Source of the DNA: Pseudomonadota bacterium
GTDB lineage: Bacteria > Pseudomonadota > Alphaproteobacteria > Azospirillales > Azospirillaceae
Assembly: GCA_023423695.1 (NCBI GenBank)
Contig: JAFAFA010000079.1
Location: 248,001 to 312,000 of the forward strand
Length of the DNA stretch: 64,000 bases
Reading direction: 5' to 3'
Below are positions 45,104-53,873 of the stretch, in pieces. Each line of letters begins with the position of its first letter. Within the stretch, counting starts at the first letter, position 1. Position numbers and translations under genes: made by a program. Below the pieces are notes generated by a model. It did not search any database. It saw only the letters and a program-made list of their open reading frames with translations, and was not told where the DNA came from.

Positions 45104-45748
45104 TCAGCCCTTGCCGTAGAGGGAGGCGAGATCGGCGGCGCGGCTGCGCACGCCGGACGGCGCCTGTTGGTCGTCCGCCAGCTGCTTGAAGAGCGTGCTG
45201 GCCTTTTCCGTGTCGCCGGCGCGGACGGCCAGCACCGCCGTCAGTTCGCGGGCCGTGAAGCGCCACGGGCTGCCGTCGGCGGTCAGCGGCTGCAGCTTCG
45301 CGGTCAGCTGAGCCGGGTCGCCGCCATCGGTGCGCTGCATCACCGCCAGCAAGGTGGCGAGGTCGCGGTATTCGGCGGGGACGGAGCCGTTGCCGGCAAT
45401 GCCGTCATAGACGGTCGCGGCCTCCGCCGGCTTGCCCTGGCGGATCATCAGGGCCGCGGCATTGAATTGGGCGATGGCGGCGAGGCTGGGGTTGGCGGAT
45501 CCGGCGAAGGCGGCCAGCGCCTCCACCCCCTTCTCGGGTCCCTGTGCGCTCTGCGCGATGGCGGTGACCAGGGCGGCGGTCTGCTCTTCCTTCTTCTGCG
45601 CCTGCCAGTGGCGCCAGAAGCTGTAGCCGCCGGTGCCGGCGACGATCAGGACGACGGCGGCGATCATGGCGCCGCCATACTTCTTGAAAAGGTGCTCCGC
45701 GCGGTCCCGGCGCAGATCCTCGTCGACTTCGCGGAAAATATCGCTCAT
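45104..45748 (-). CDS. YfgM-like TPR membrane protein
   Basis: A 214-residue inner-membrane-anchored protein. A short cytoplasmic N-terminus (SDIFREVDEDLRRDRAEHLF) precedes a membrane segment (about 27-48, GAMIAAVVLIVAGTGGYSFW). A periplasmic TPR-like domain follows. This matches the YfgM/TPR_21 family, an ancillary partner of SecYEG. The ATG at 45748 is chosen because the longer upstream frame lacks family sequence. Confidence 0.9.
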   Translation of the reverse strand: MSDIFREVDEDLRRDRAEHLFKKYGGAMIAAVVLIVAGTGGYSFWRHWQAQKKEEQTAALVTAIAQSAQGPEKGVEALAAFAGSANPSLAAIAQFNAAALMIRQGKPAEAATVYDGIAGNGSVPAEYRDLATLLAVMQRTDGGDPAQLTAKLQPLTADGSPWRFTARELTAVLAVRAGDTEKASTLFKQLADDQQAPSGVRSRAADLASLYGKG

Positions 45749-45948
45749 GGCGCTGCGGTGGCGTCCTTGCGGTGGCGGCTTCGCGCACGGTCCGGATGGC
45801 GGCGCGGCTCGAGCGGAGCCTTGCCGACCGGCTGCCCGGACGGATGGCTCCGCAAGATCAAGAGGGGCGGATAGCATCGGGCAACCCGTCGGGTCAAGAG
45901 CCTCCCTCTCCCGCGAGGGGGAGAAGAGTTGAACGCCGAAGCAGATAC

Positions 45949-45976
45949 GGGCCGCGGAGGCGATCCCCCGCGGCCC
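45949..45976. repeat. 9-bp GC palindrome between the NarL-type and TPR genes
   Basis: GGGCCGCGG (45949-45957) pairs perfectly with CCGCGGCCC (45968-45976) across a 10-base loop. It lies 68 bp after the response-regulator stop on the minus strand. There is no T-run, so it is terminator-like at most. Confidence 0.5.
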
Positions 45977-46043
45977 GGTCCCGCAACCCGTATTGTCGCC
46001 CGGATCGGCCGAAGCCGCCCGATTCCTTGAACCGACTTTGTTC

Positions 46044-46685
46044 CTACGCCGACATGGCGGCGGCGGCGATGACCGCCTGGGTCCGGTTCTTGACGCCCAG
46101 GGACTTGAAGATCGCGGTGACGTGGATCTTCACCGTGCCTTCCGAGAGGCCCAGTTCATAAGCGATCTGCTTGTTCGACTTGCCGAGGCGCAGGCATTCA
46201 AGCACCTCGCGCTGGCGCTGGGTCAGGCCATAGCCGGCGCTGCGGTCGGCGACCTCCACCGTGCGGCGGCGCGGCGCGGCGTCCATGCTGGCGGTGAGCG
46301 CGCCCGGCGGCAGGTAGATGCCGCCCGAGAACACGAGGTTCAAGGCGCCCATCATGACCTTCACGCTGCTCGACTTCGGGATGTACCCGGTCGCGCCATG
46401 GTCGAGCGCGCCACGGATGTCACCCAGAGCTTCCGATGCGGAGATCACCACCACCGGCACGCCCGGCTGCAGCGCCTGGATTTCGCGCAGTCCATCGAAG
46501 CCCGGCCAGTTCGGCATATGCAGGTCCATCAGGATGATGTCGAAGGTGCCGCCGGCGCGGCACTGGTCCAGCACCTCGTCGAAGGTCCCGGCCTCGACGA
46601 AGCTGGCATCGCCCTGCAACTGCTCGAGCAACCGCCGCAGGCCTTCACGGAACAGCAGATGGTCATCCCCGATCAGAATCTTCAT
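46044..46685 (-). CDS. NarL/LuxR-type response regulator
   Basis: A 213-residue response regulator. The receiver has acidic residues D7/D8, phospho-acceptor D54 in IILMDLHMP, and the Lys region GYIPKSSS. The LuxR-type helix-turn-helix is about 150-205 (LTQRQREVLECLRLGKSNKQ, then EGTVKIHVTAIFKSLGVKNR). Start is ATG 46685; the upstream extension has no family sequence. No histidine kinase is adjacent. Architecture and size match FlcA, the LuxR-UhpA-type regulator of encystment in Azospirillum brasilense, but I cannot confirm orthology. Confidence 0.92.
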   Translation of the reverse strand: MKILIGDDHLLFREGLRRLLEQLQGDASFVEAGTFDEVLDQCRAGGTFDIILMDLHMPNWPGFDGLREIQALQPGVPVVVISASEALGDIRGALDHGATGYIPKSSSVKVMMGALNLVFSGGIYLPPGALTASMDAAPRRRTVEVADRSAGYGLTQRQREVLECLRLGKSNKQIAYELGLSEGTVKIHVTAIFKSLGVKNRTQAVIAAAAMSA

Positions 46686-47631
46686 GGTCCCCGTCATCCT
46701 CGCTCGCCGGCCCTGGCCCGGCCCGACCGATGAAGGCCGGCTCACGCCTGGGCTGTTGTCGTTTTTGTCCGATGCGCCCCCGCGGCACCCGGATCAACCC
46801 ATTCACTCCACGTCGCCGGCTTGGTGGTCGACCGTGTTGGCGGCCTCTTACCGGCGTCGGCCGGAAGGCCGTCTGCCGTTGTTGGCTTGTTTTCGCTGTG
46901 TTGGGTACCTGATACCACGATCGGAAGAGCCTCTGTATCCGGACAAGGGCCATACGTCATTCGAAGCTGCCACCCCCGTTCGAGGGGCCATAAGTCATGG
47001 TGGGCCAAAGCAACGCTTCCGACGAAGGTCATAGACTCTGTTGCGACCGCGAATGTCGTTATCGCGCAGGCTCATCGGATTCACTTGTCCCTATTCGGAG
47101 TATTCAAAACGAGAGCTGCTGTCTCCATTAGCGACGGGAATTTTTCTGGAACCTTGCCATCTTTGCGGCGTTCGTCTGTCAAGCGATCGGTTAACACTGA
47201 TTCGGCTGCGCAAGAGAGGAAGGAAAACCGCGGCCAAACCGAACGGATAATCCTGAAGGATGCCTGTACCAACGCGCATTCCCGTGTGACCCGGCCAGCA
47301 CACATCATTCCATAGGTGTTACCGTTTCGAAACCTGAGACGACCAACAAGGAGACGAAAAGCGATCTTGGCTGATCATCCATCGCCTGATTTACGCGGAG
47401 CTCAGTTCATTTCTAAATCACGCGGTGCGATCAGGATTTCCCTCGCGGGAATGACCGACGGATTGCGGACAACGCAGAAATACTTGGCAGGGAAATTTCC
47501 CATAACCGCTTTGATCTTGACAGAAGACGTGCCTGGGCCAACCGGCCGGACTCCGTTTCAACCCTTAGACGCAGGCGGCGACGCCCCGAGCCGGGCCGGC
47601 CGTGGATGCCTCCTCCAGACAGAGCTGACCC
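46686..47631. other. 946-bp gene-free region with paired direct repeats
   Basis: Between two divergent LuxR-type genes. GGGCCATACGTCAT (46947-46960) recurs as GGGCCATAAGTCAT (46985-46998), 13 of 14 bases identical, 38 bp apart. Between the copies lies a TCGAA/TTCGA inverted pair (46961-46965, 46979-46983). The 47000-47500 stretch is AT-richer than the rest of the window. Open frames here have no recognisable protein and I reject them. The region may hold long-range regulatory sites or a small RNA. Confidence 0.5.
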
Positions 47632-48372
47632 ATGCACACACACCATGAGTACGCCCATGAGAAAGCATCTCACCAGACCCGCAACGCGGTGACTCCCATG
47701 CATGTCTGCCTGATCCTCGACAACAACGCGCTGACCGAGAACGTGGTGCAGCAGCTCGACCGCGGCGGACGCCACCGCGTGACGGTTCTGCACGACATCG
47801 GGGAACTGACCCAGAGCGCGCTGACGCCGGATGCGATCCTGATCGGACTGCAGCAGTTCACCGCGCTTCGCGAGAACGAACCGATGGTCTATCTCCGGCT
47901 GTCCCGCCGGTCACGGATCGTCGTGGTGCTGTCCTCGCGCGAGTTGCTGGACGCCGCCCATATCCTGGCCTTCGCCGATGCCTGGGTGTTCGAGGATCTG
48001 AACGTCGACCGCATCAACGAATTGCTGGATCTTGGTCTGGAAGGGCATTGCCTGATGCCCAAGCAGTTCCTGTCGCGGCTGGGCGTGGATGAGATCCGCC
48101 TGACTCTGCTGCCGCGCCTGTCCGACCCGGAGTTCGAGACCCTGCGCCTGCTGGGCGAGGGCATGAACAACCGGACCATCGCCAACGCGCTGGACCTGTC
48201 GGAGGCGGTGATCAAGTCGATGGTACGCAGCGTGCTGTCGAAGCTGCACTTCCGCAACCGGACGGAAGCCGGCGTCTTCGCCGCACGGCAGCACGGTGCC
48301 CTGGAGCAGGCACGGTCCGGCATGACGCCGCCGCACATGCACGCCGCGGCAACCCGGCGCGCCGGGGTCTGA
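47632..48372 (+). CDS. LuxR-type regulator with a degenerate receiver
   Basis: A 246-residue protein. The C-terminal LuxR helix-turn-helix is clear (about 165-225, LSDPEFETLRLLGEGMNNRT, then SEAVIKSMVRSVLSKLHFRN). The N-terminal half has receiver-like strands (VCLILDNNAL, DAILIGLQQ, RIVVVLSSREL, DAWVFEDL) but no Asp after the third strand, where Gly stands, and no conserved Lys in the fifth. It is therefore unlikely to be phosphorylated. The start may be ATG 47632 or 47698; the latter begins at the receiver fold. Divergent from the NarL-type regulator. Confidence 0.85.
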   Translation: MHTHHEYAHEKASHQTRNAVTPMHVCLILDNNALTENVVQQLDRGGRHRVTVLHDIGELTQSALTPDAILIGLQQFTALRENEPMVYLRLSRRSRIVVVLSSRELLDAAHILAFADAWVFEDLNVDRINELLDLGLEGHCLMPKQFLSRLGVDEIRLTLLPRLSDPEFETLRLLGEGMNNRTIANALDLSEAVIKSMVRSVLSKLHFRNRTEAGVFAARQHGALEQARSGMTPPHMHAAATRRAGV

Positions 48373-48451
48373 GCCCCGGCCTCACCGTTCGGGATCGCCC
48401 CCGGAGGCGACCCCAGGGCGGCCCATGCGATACCGCTCAGCCAGCCGGACG

Positions 48452-50461
48452 TCAGGCAGCCAGGCGCCGGCCCGCCATCGCTTCCTCGAAGCGGTCGAAG
48501 CGGGCGTCGAAGGACTGCCGATCGATCTCAGCGAGCCGGAAGCGGACACGCACCACCCCCTCCTCCCGGGTGAAGGCTTCGAAGGGCAGCGCCACACCCA
48601 TGCTGTCGACCAGAAGCGTGCCGCGGTCGCCGACGGTATCGGCATCGGCCAGCGCGGCGCCGTGCCGGGAGATGTCGAGCAGCCGCACGGTCAGCCGGCC
48701 TTCCGGCACCTCCACCGTGCATGGAGCATCCACCCGGTAACGCGGCAGGCTGCGGCGGTCGACATCCTCCGTCGCAGTGCGCACCGCCCGAACCAGCACA
48801 TGCATCAACTCGTCGATACTGTGGGTGACTTCCGACGCGCCGGCCCGCAGCAGGTCGGCGCGCTCCTCCGTGACCTTGGCCTCGCGCGACACCTCGTCGA
48901 TGCGGGTCGACACGTCGGTGGCGGCGCTGGCCGTCTGGCCGACATTGCGCGAGATTTCCTGCGTCGCGGACGCCTGCTGTTCGACCGCCGCGGCAACCAT
49001 GCCGGAGATGGCGTCGATTTCGCCGATGGTGCGGCTGATGCTGCGCACCTCCTCCACGCTGCGGGCGGTGACCGACTGGATTTCCGCGATCAGGCGCGAG
49101 ATCTCCTCGGTGGAACGCGAGGTCTGGTTGGCCAGGCTCTTCACCTCGTTGGCGACCACGGCGAAGCCTTTGCCCGCCTCTCCTGCCCGCGCCGCCTCGA
49201 TGGTCGCGTTCAACGCCAGCAGGTTGGTCTGGGCGGCGATCCCCTGAATCAGTTCCGCCACGTCGCCGATGCGGCCGACGGCGGAGGACAGCGATTCGAT
49301 GGTGTTCTCGGTCTGGTCGCTGGCGGCCACGGCGGCACGGGTGACGCTGGCGGCATGGCCGACCTGGGTTCCGATCTCCTCAATCGAGACCGTCAACTGC
49401 GCCGCGGCCGATGCGACCGCCTGGGCGTTGCTGAGGGCCTGCGCCGCGGCGGCGGCGACGTTCTGGGCGTTGGCACCGACCAACCCGGCCGAATTCGCCA
49501 TAGCACCGGCGTTGCGATCCATCTCCTGGGTGCGGGCGGCGACCCGCTCCACCGCACCGCGGCTTTCCTGCTCCACCGTATCGGCCATCGACTGCAGCGC
49601 CCTGCGCTTCTGCGCCTCTCCCTGGACTCGCTGATGCTCCTGCTCGGCCCGCAGCCGCTCCGCCTCTGCCATGCCGTCGCGGAAGACCAGGACGGAGCGC
49701 GACATCGCGCCGATCTCGTCCAGCCGCTTCGCACCCGCCACCTCGGCGGTCAGGTCTCCGGAGGACAGCGCCGTCATCACCCGGCTGAGCTGGCCCAGCG
49801 GACGCAGCAGCCGACGCGACACCAGATAGCCCGGCACCGCAAGCACGACTGCGCACAGCACGACCAGCATCGTCGCGAAACGCATGCTGTCGTCGAAGGT
49901 CTTGAACACCTCCGCCTTCTTGATGCCGACATAGAGGATGCCGACCGTCTTGCCGGCCTTGTCCTTGATCGGGTCATAGGCGGCGTAATAGGGCTCGCCC
50001 AGGATGTCGACCATGCCGCGGAAGGACGTACCCTGCCGCAGCACCGAGTCGTAGGCGGGACCCTGTGCCAGCGTGGTGCCGACGGCGCGGGTGCCGTCGG
50101 CGCTCATCACGTTGGTGGCGATGCGGCGGTCGCCCAGGAACAGGGTGGCGGTGCCTCCGGTGATGCGCTTGATCTTGTCGACCATGACGTTGTTATCGTT
50201 CATGACGACACCGTCGAGCAGCAGCTTGCCGTCGGCGACGGTGAAGGTGCCGCCACGCTCGTTCAGCGACGACCAGGCGATGTCCATGCTGAGGCGTTGC
50301 ATCTCGATCGCCTGCCGTTCCAGGTCGCGGACGATCACCTGCCCGATCGCGAACAGGATCGCCGTGCTGAGGATCAACATGCCGAAGAGGTTCAACACCG
50401 TCACTTTCGTGGAAATCGAAAGCCGGCCGACAAAGGCGCGCAGGGCGTCCATGAATGCCAT
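48452..50461 (-). CDS. Chemoreceptor with C-terminal PilZ domain (Tlp1-like)
   Basis: A 669-residue methyl-accepting chemotaxis protein. Membrane segment about 20-44, a periplasmic single-Cache domain (about 45-190), second membrane segment about 195-214, HAMP to about 270, the cytoplasmic signalling hairpin with EAARAGEAGKGFAVVANEVK at its tip, then a PilZ domain about 566-660 (RRSLPRYRVD and DISRHGAAL). PilZ binds cyclic di-GMP. Tlp1 of Azospirillum brasilense has this architecture and adjusts energy taxis to c-di-GMP. ATG 50461 is preferred to GTG 50509, which lies 48 bp upstream. Confidence 0.92.
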   Translation of the reverse strand: MAFMDALRAFVGRLSISTKVTVLNLFGMLILSTAILFAIGQVIVRDLERQAIEMQRLSMDIAWSSLNERGGTFTVADGKLLLDGVVMNDNNVMVDKIKRITGGTATLFLGDRRIATNVMSADGTRAVGTTLAQGPAYDSVLRQGTSFRGMVDILGEPYYAAYDPIKDKAGKTVGILYVGIKKAEVFKTFDDSMRFATMLVVLCAVVLAVPGYLVSRRLLRPLGQLSRVMTALSSGDLTAEVAGAKRLDEIGAMSRSVLVFRDGMAEAERLRAEQEHQRVQGEAQKRRALQSMADTVEQESRGAVERVAARTQEMDRNAGAMANSAGLVGANAQNVAAAAAQALSNAQAVASAAAQLTVSIEEIGTQVGHAASVTRAAVAASDQTENTIESLSSAVGRIGDVAELIQGIAAQTNLLALNATIEAARAGEAGKGFAVVANEVKSLANQTSRSTEEISRLIAEIQSVTARSVEEVRSISRTIGEIDAISGMVAAAVEQQASATQEISRNVGQTASAATDVSTRIDEVSREAKVTEERADLLRAGASEVTHSIDELMHVLVRAVRTATEDVDRRSLPRYRVDAPCTVEVPEGRLTVRLLDISRHGAALADADTVGDRGTLLVDSMGVALPFEAFTREEGVVRVRFRLAEIDRQSFDARFDRFEEAMAGRRLAA

Positions 50462-50645
50462 CCACCAGAATGCAGTTTGCAAGTGCGGGTTCACAACAGT
50501 CGCGCGCACTATGCCACCCTGGTTTAGAGTGCATTCATTTAAAATACATACAACCCCTGCGACCCCTTGTCGCGATGACCTGAGCGAACTCTTGCGACCT
50601 CAAAGAGTTTCTTTTGGACCCGAAGCATGTCCGAATCTGTCATCG

Positions 50646-50981
50646 TCAGAACAGGCGGGCGCCATTCGGAACCGCATGGTCTGGACCGACCAGCACCACC
50701 GCGCCCTCGGCATCGGGCAGGCCCAGGCACAGCACCTCGCTGGTGAAGGGGCCGATGCGCTTGGGCGGAAAATTCACCACGGCCAGCACCTGCCGGCCGA
50801 TCAGCGCATCGGCAGCGTAGTGGCTGGTGATCTGCGCGGAACTGCGCTTGGTCCCGATGTCGCCGCCGAAATCGATGGTCAGCTTGTAGGCGGGCTTGCG
50901 CGCCTCCGGGAAGGGATCGGCCGCAAGGATGATGCCGACGCGGATGTCGACCTTGGCGAAATCGTCGTACGTGATGGTCAT
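50646..50981 (-). CDS. csaA: tRNA-binding / secretion chaperone CsaA
   Basis: A 111-residue OB-fold protein of the EMAP/tRNA-binding family. The family segments are clear: FAKVDIRVGIILAADPFPEA, RKPAYKLTIDFG, SSAQITSHYAADALIGRQVL and AVVNFPPKRIGPFTSEVLCL. CsaA acts as an export-related chaperone or tRNA-binding protein. Start at ATG 50981 gives the normal family length; the 11-codon upstream extension is unlikely. It lies upstream of the chemoreceptor's promoter region, not in its operon. Confidence 0.95.
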   Translation of the reverse strand: MTITYDDFAKVDIRVGIILAADPFPEARKPAYKLTIDFGGDIGTKRSSAQITSHYAADALIGRQVLAVVNFPPKRIGPFTSEVLCLGLPDAEGAVVLVGPDHAVPNGARLF

Positions 50982-51073
50982 GACTGCCCCGATCCGGTTG
51001 AGTAGGGGCGCCAAGGTAGCGCGCCGGCCCTGATCGCGGAACCCGGAAGCGGGAACCAGGAAGCTTGGGGCCG

Positions 51074-51105
51074 AAAATGGAAAAGGGGCCGCCGATGGCG
51101 ACCCC
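51074..51105 (-). terminator. Terminator of the phasin gene
   Basis: GGGGccGCC (51085-51093) pairs with GGCGaCCCC (51097-51105) with one mismatch and a 3-base loop. Reading the minus strand, TTTTCCATTTTC follows. It lies 32 bp after the phasin stop. Confidence 0.75.
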
Positions 51106-51136
51106 TCTTCACAGAACCGGCGGGCCGGAGGCTGGA

Positions 51137-51571
51137 TCAGCCCTTGGCCTTGGCGATCGCGGCCTTGACCTCGTCCAGGCTGTCCGAGACGCGCTTGGTC
51201 AGGATCTCGGCGGCTTCGGTGTTCGACTTGGCGATCATCTCGCTCAGCTCGCGGATGTTCGACAGCGACTTCTCGAAGGCGGCCTTGACCAGATCGGCTT
51301 GCTTGGCGGCCTTCTCTTCCGGAGTGCCGGCGGCCGACAGCTCACCGACGGCGCGGTTCACGTCCTCGGCGACGGTTCGCAGCACCTCGGCCTGACGACG
51401 GACGATGGCCTGGAAGCCTTCGAAGGCGAGCTGGTTGGCGGCGGTCACCGCCTCGATGTTGCGACGCTGGCTGGCGATGATGGACTCGACGTCCACACCC
51501 GGAACCTTAAGGTCGCCCATCAGCTTGGACGGATCGAATTCGAGGAAGGGGTTACCGCTCATCTTGGCCAT
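51137..51571 (-). CDS. Phasin family protein
   Basis: A 144-residue helical protein that coats polyhydroxyalkanoate granules. It has NPFLEFDPSKLMGDLKVPGV, then IIASQRRNIEAVTAANQLAF, the phasin signature, followed by long amphipathic helices rich in Ala and Glu. Azospirillum stores PHB, so a phasin fits. The start is uncertain: ATG at 51571 and 51580 are both possible, 51562 less likely. It has its own terminator. Confidence 0.85.
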   Translation of the reverse strand: MAKMSGNPFLEFDPSKLMGDLKVPGVDVESIIASQRRNIEAVTAANQLAFEGFQAIVRRQAEVLRTVAEDVNRAVGELSAAGTPEEKAAKQADLVKAAFEKSLSNIRELSEMIAKSNTEAAEILTKRVSDSLDEVKAAIAKAKG

Positions 51572-51752
51572 GTTTCTCATCCCAGCATCAGTGTTTGCTG
51601 CCCGCATCGGAATCCGGGCATGTTGCGACGCAACATTGATAGGCCGACTATGCAGAGTGCCGAAAAGTTAGTCAATGCGGTTTTTGCGGCGCAGCATAAC
51701 CTTGACGGGTAAAAATTCAACGCCACCCTACCCTCCGCATGACCAACATTGT

Positions 51753-52439
51753 CTAAACCGTTGATGCCATGTGGTCCGGTCCAGTTCCCCGGCCAAGCGG
51801 CCCCCGGCGGCCGGTCCAGCGGCAGAACGTCGCGCCCCAGCGCTCCGCCCCGCGCAACGCAGTGTCCAAAGCTGCCATGGTGCGCGACAGGTCGGCGGTG
51901 TCGTCGTTCAGGAAGACTCGCATCACCCGCGCATGCACGGTGCCGAGCCCGGCGACAAGCGCCGCCCCGCCACGCTGGTCGGGATCGATCCCGGCGGCGC
52001 GCAGCATCCAGGCCATGGAGCGCCCGAAGGCACAGGAAAAAGCAAGAGCGGTCGCCGGATCGGCCGGCAGGTCGCGCAGCACGGCACGCAGGCCATCCCG
52101 GAAGGGGCGCAGCGCATCGAACCGGCGCATCATCACGTCGAACAGCCGGTCGCGCGCCGGTTCGGTCGGATCGGCGGCGACGTCCCCGGCCAGCACCGTG
52201 GCATCGGCGACGCGCGACACCGCCGCCAGCACGTCGGCGCGCCCGCGATAGCGGTGATGGAACCGGGACAGCGGTATACCGGCTGCGTGCGCAACCTCCA
52301 GCAGGCCGACGCGGCGCCACCCCTTCTCGGCGGCCAGCCTCATCGCCGCCGCGGCTACGGCGCGGTCAAGGGAGTCCGGGTCGGTGGGATCGGAGCGGAA
52401 GCTGTGGTCTTCAGGCTTGTCGGACGACATGTCGGACAT
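51753..52439 (-). CDS. TetR-family transcriptional regulator
   Basis: A 228-residue regulator. The helix-turn-helix is about 28-70 (VAAAAMRLAAEKGWRRVGLL, then IPLSRFHHRYRGRADVLAAV). The rest is a helical ligand-binding domain, possibly with two-fold dimer contacts. The ATG at 52439 has a strong GGAGGTGG ribosome binding site; the upstream frame does not. It lies in a minus-strand run after ybaK-proC-ybjN but with a gap and its own start site. The ligand is unknown. Confidence 0.85.
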   Translation of the reverse strand: MSDMSSDKPEDHSFRSDPTDPDSLDRAVAAAAMRLAAEKGWRRVGLLEVAHAAGIPLSRFHHRYRGRADVLAAVSRVADATVLAGDVAADPTEPARDRLFDVMMRRFDALRPFRDGLRAVLRDLPADPATALAFSCAFGRSMAWMLRAAGIDPDQRGGAALVAGLGTVHARVMRVFLNDDTADLSRTMAALDTALRGAERWGATFCRWTGRRGPLGRGTGPDHMASTV

Positions 52440-52517
52440 GGCACCACCTCCAGGCGACAGGGATCGCGTCATAAGGTGGTGCGCGGACGGCCAAACGACA
52501 CCCGTCCCCCGAAATCG

Positions 52518-53003
52518 TCACGCCTTGCGCACGGTCTCCACCCGCCCGCCGGTCATGCTGACCAGATCGGCAGGCGTTAGGCGGAACACGGCGTTGGGCG
52601 TGCCGGCAGCGGCCCAGATAGTTTCCAGCCGCAGCAGGTCGTCGTCGATCAGCACCAAAGGCGGGACGGCATGGCCGATGGGCGGAACGCCACCGATAGC
52701 GAATCCAGTCGACTCGCGGACGAACTCCGGATCGGCGCGTTCGATCTTCTCGCCGATAAGCCGGCCGACCGCCTTCTCGTCCACCCGGTTGGCGCCGCTG
52801 GCGACGACCAGCACCGGCCGCCCGGTCTCCTTGGTGCGGAAGATCAGCGACTTGGCGATCTGCGCCACCTCGCAGCCGACGGAGTTCGCAGCGTCCTCCG
52901 AGGTGCGGGTGCTGCCTTCATGCTCGATCACATGGTGGCCAAGGCCGATGCCGTCCAGCAGAGCCTGGACGCGGGCGGCGGAGGGGCTGAGCGTCTCAGT
53001 CAT
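52518..53003 (-). CDS. YbaK/ProX-type aminoacyl-tRNA deacylase
   Basis: A 161-residue editing deacylase that removes mischarged amino acids from tRNA. The family segments are visible: LGHHVIEHEGSTRTSEDAAN, the SLIFRTK strand, VVASGANRVDEKAVGRLIGE, and the GGVPPIGH loop that forms the active site. Start is ATG 53003. It sits directly after proC (11-bp gap). Confidence 0.9.
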   Translation of the reverse strand: MTETLSPSAARVQALLDGIGLGHHVIEHEGSTRTSEDAANSVGCEVAQIAKSLIFRTKETGRPVLVVASGANRVDEKAVGRLIGEKIERADPEFVRESTGFAIGGVPPIGHAVPPLVLIDDDLLRLETIWAAAGTPNAVFRLTPADLVSMTGGRVETVRKA

Positions 53004-53013
53004 GTTCGTTCCG

Positions 53014-53835
53014 TCAACCCGCCAACTCGCGCGACCGCCGGGTGGCGGCATCGATGGCGGCGGTCATCACCGGCTGCAGGCCGTCGGGCGCCATCAGCAC
53101 CTCGAGCGCGGCCTGGGTGGTGCCGTTGGGGCTGGTCACGGCCTTGCGCAGGTCGGCGGCCTCCTGCGGCGACGCGTCGAGCAGGGCGCCGGCACCCGAC
53201 ACCGTGGCGCGGGCCAGCCGCATCGCCAGATCGGCCGGCAGCCCGGCGGCCTCGCCGGCCTTGGCCATCGCCTCGACCATGAAGAAGACATAAGCCGGGC
53301 CGCTGCCGGACACGGCAGTGACCGGATCCAGCAGGCCTTCATCCTCGACCCAGGCTACATCGCCGACGGCGCGGAGCAGCCGGTCGGATAGGTCGCGCTG
53401 GGCGGCGCTGACATGGGCGTTGGGCACGGCCACGGTCATGCCGCGGCCGATGGCGGCCGGCGTGTTGGGCATGGAGCGGACGACGACCGCCCCCTCCCCG
53501 AGAAGCCGCTCGAAATAGGCGATGGTCTTGCCGGCGGCGATCGACAGGAAGACTGTGCCGGGGCGGACGAGCGCCCGGTAGGCCGGAAGCGCCTCTTCCA
53601 TCACCTGCGGCTTGACCGCCAGCACCACGACGTCGGGAACGAATCCGTCCGGCAGGGTGTCGGCGCCCGACGACGACGAGACGCGTGCGTCACCGGCAAG
53701 CCGCTCCGGCAGACCGGCACGGTCGACCACCACGACGCGCGACGCGGTTCCGGCGGCAAGCCAGCCGTCCAGCATCGCCCCGCCCATCTTCCCGCAACCG
53801 ACCAGCAGCAGCGACGCACCCGTTTCCGCCGTCAT
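53014..53835 (-). CDS. proC: Pyrroline-5-carboxylate reductase
   Basis: Reduces pyrroline-5-carboxylate to proline with NAD(P)H. The 273-residue enzyme has the Rossmann start LLLVGCGKMGGAMLDGWL, the LAVKPQ segment, RSMPNTPAAIG, and the C-terminal signature VSGSGPAYVFFMVEAMA, TSPNGTTQAALEVL. Two ATGs compete: 53835 with GGGG upstream and 53859; the shorter form gives the standard length. It is followed by ybaK-type and preceded by ybjN-type genes. Confidence 0.95.
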   Translation of the reverse strand: MTAETGASLLLVGCGKMGGAMLDGWLAAGTASRVVVVDRAGLPERLAGDARVSSSSGADTLPDGFVPDVVVLAVKPQVMEEALPAYRALVRPGTVFLSIAAGKTIAYFERLLGEGAVVVRSMPNTPAAIGRGMTVAVPNAHVSAAQRDLSDRLLRAVGDVAWVEDEGLLDPVTAVSGSGPAYVFFMVEAMAKAGEAAGLPADLAMRLARATVSGAGALLDASPQEAADLRKAVTSPNGTTQAALEVLMAPDGLQPVMTAAIDAATRRSRELAG

Positions 53836-53873
53836 GACCCCGTCATTCCCCCTGTTCATGCCAATGCTAAGGC

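Noticed and set aside
46742..47315. Open frames on both strands between the two LuxR-type genes
   Set aside because: No ribosome binding site, odd composition and no recognisable domain. The direct repeats account for the periodic peptide.
50510..50645. Sigma-28 promoter for the chemoreceptor
   Set aside because: A CTAAA is present, but the expected GCCGATAA-like -10 at the right distance is not.
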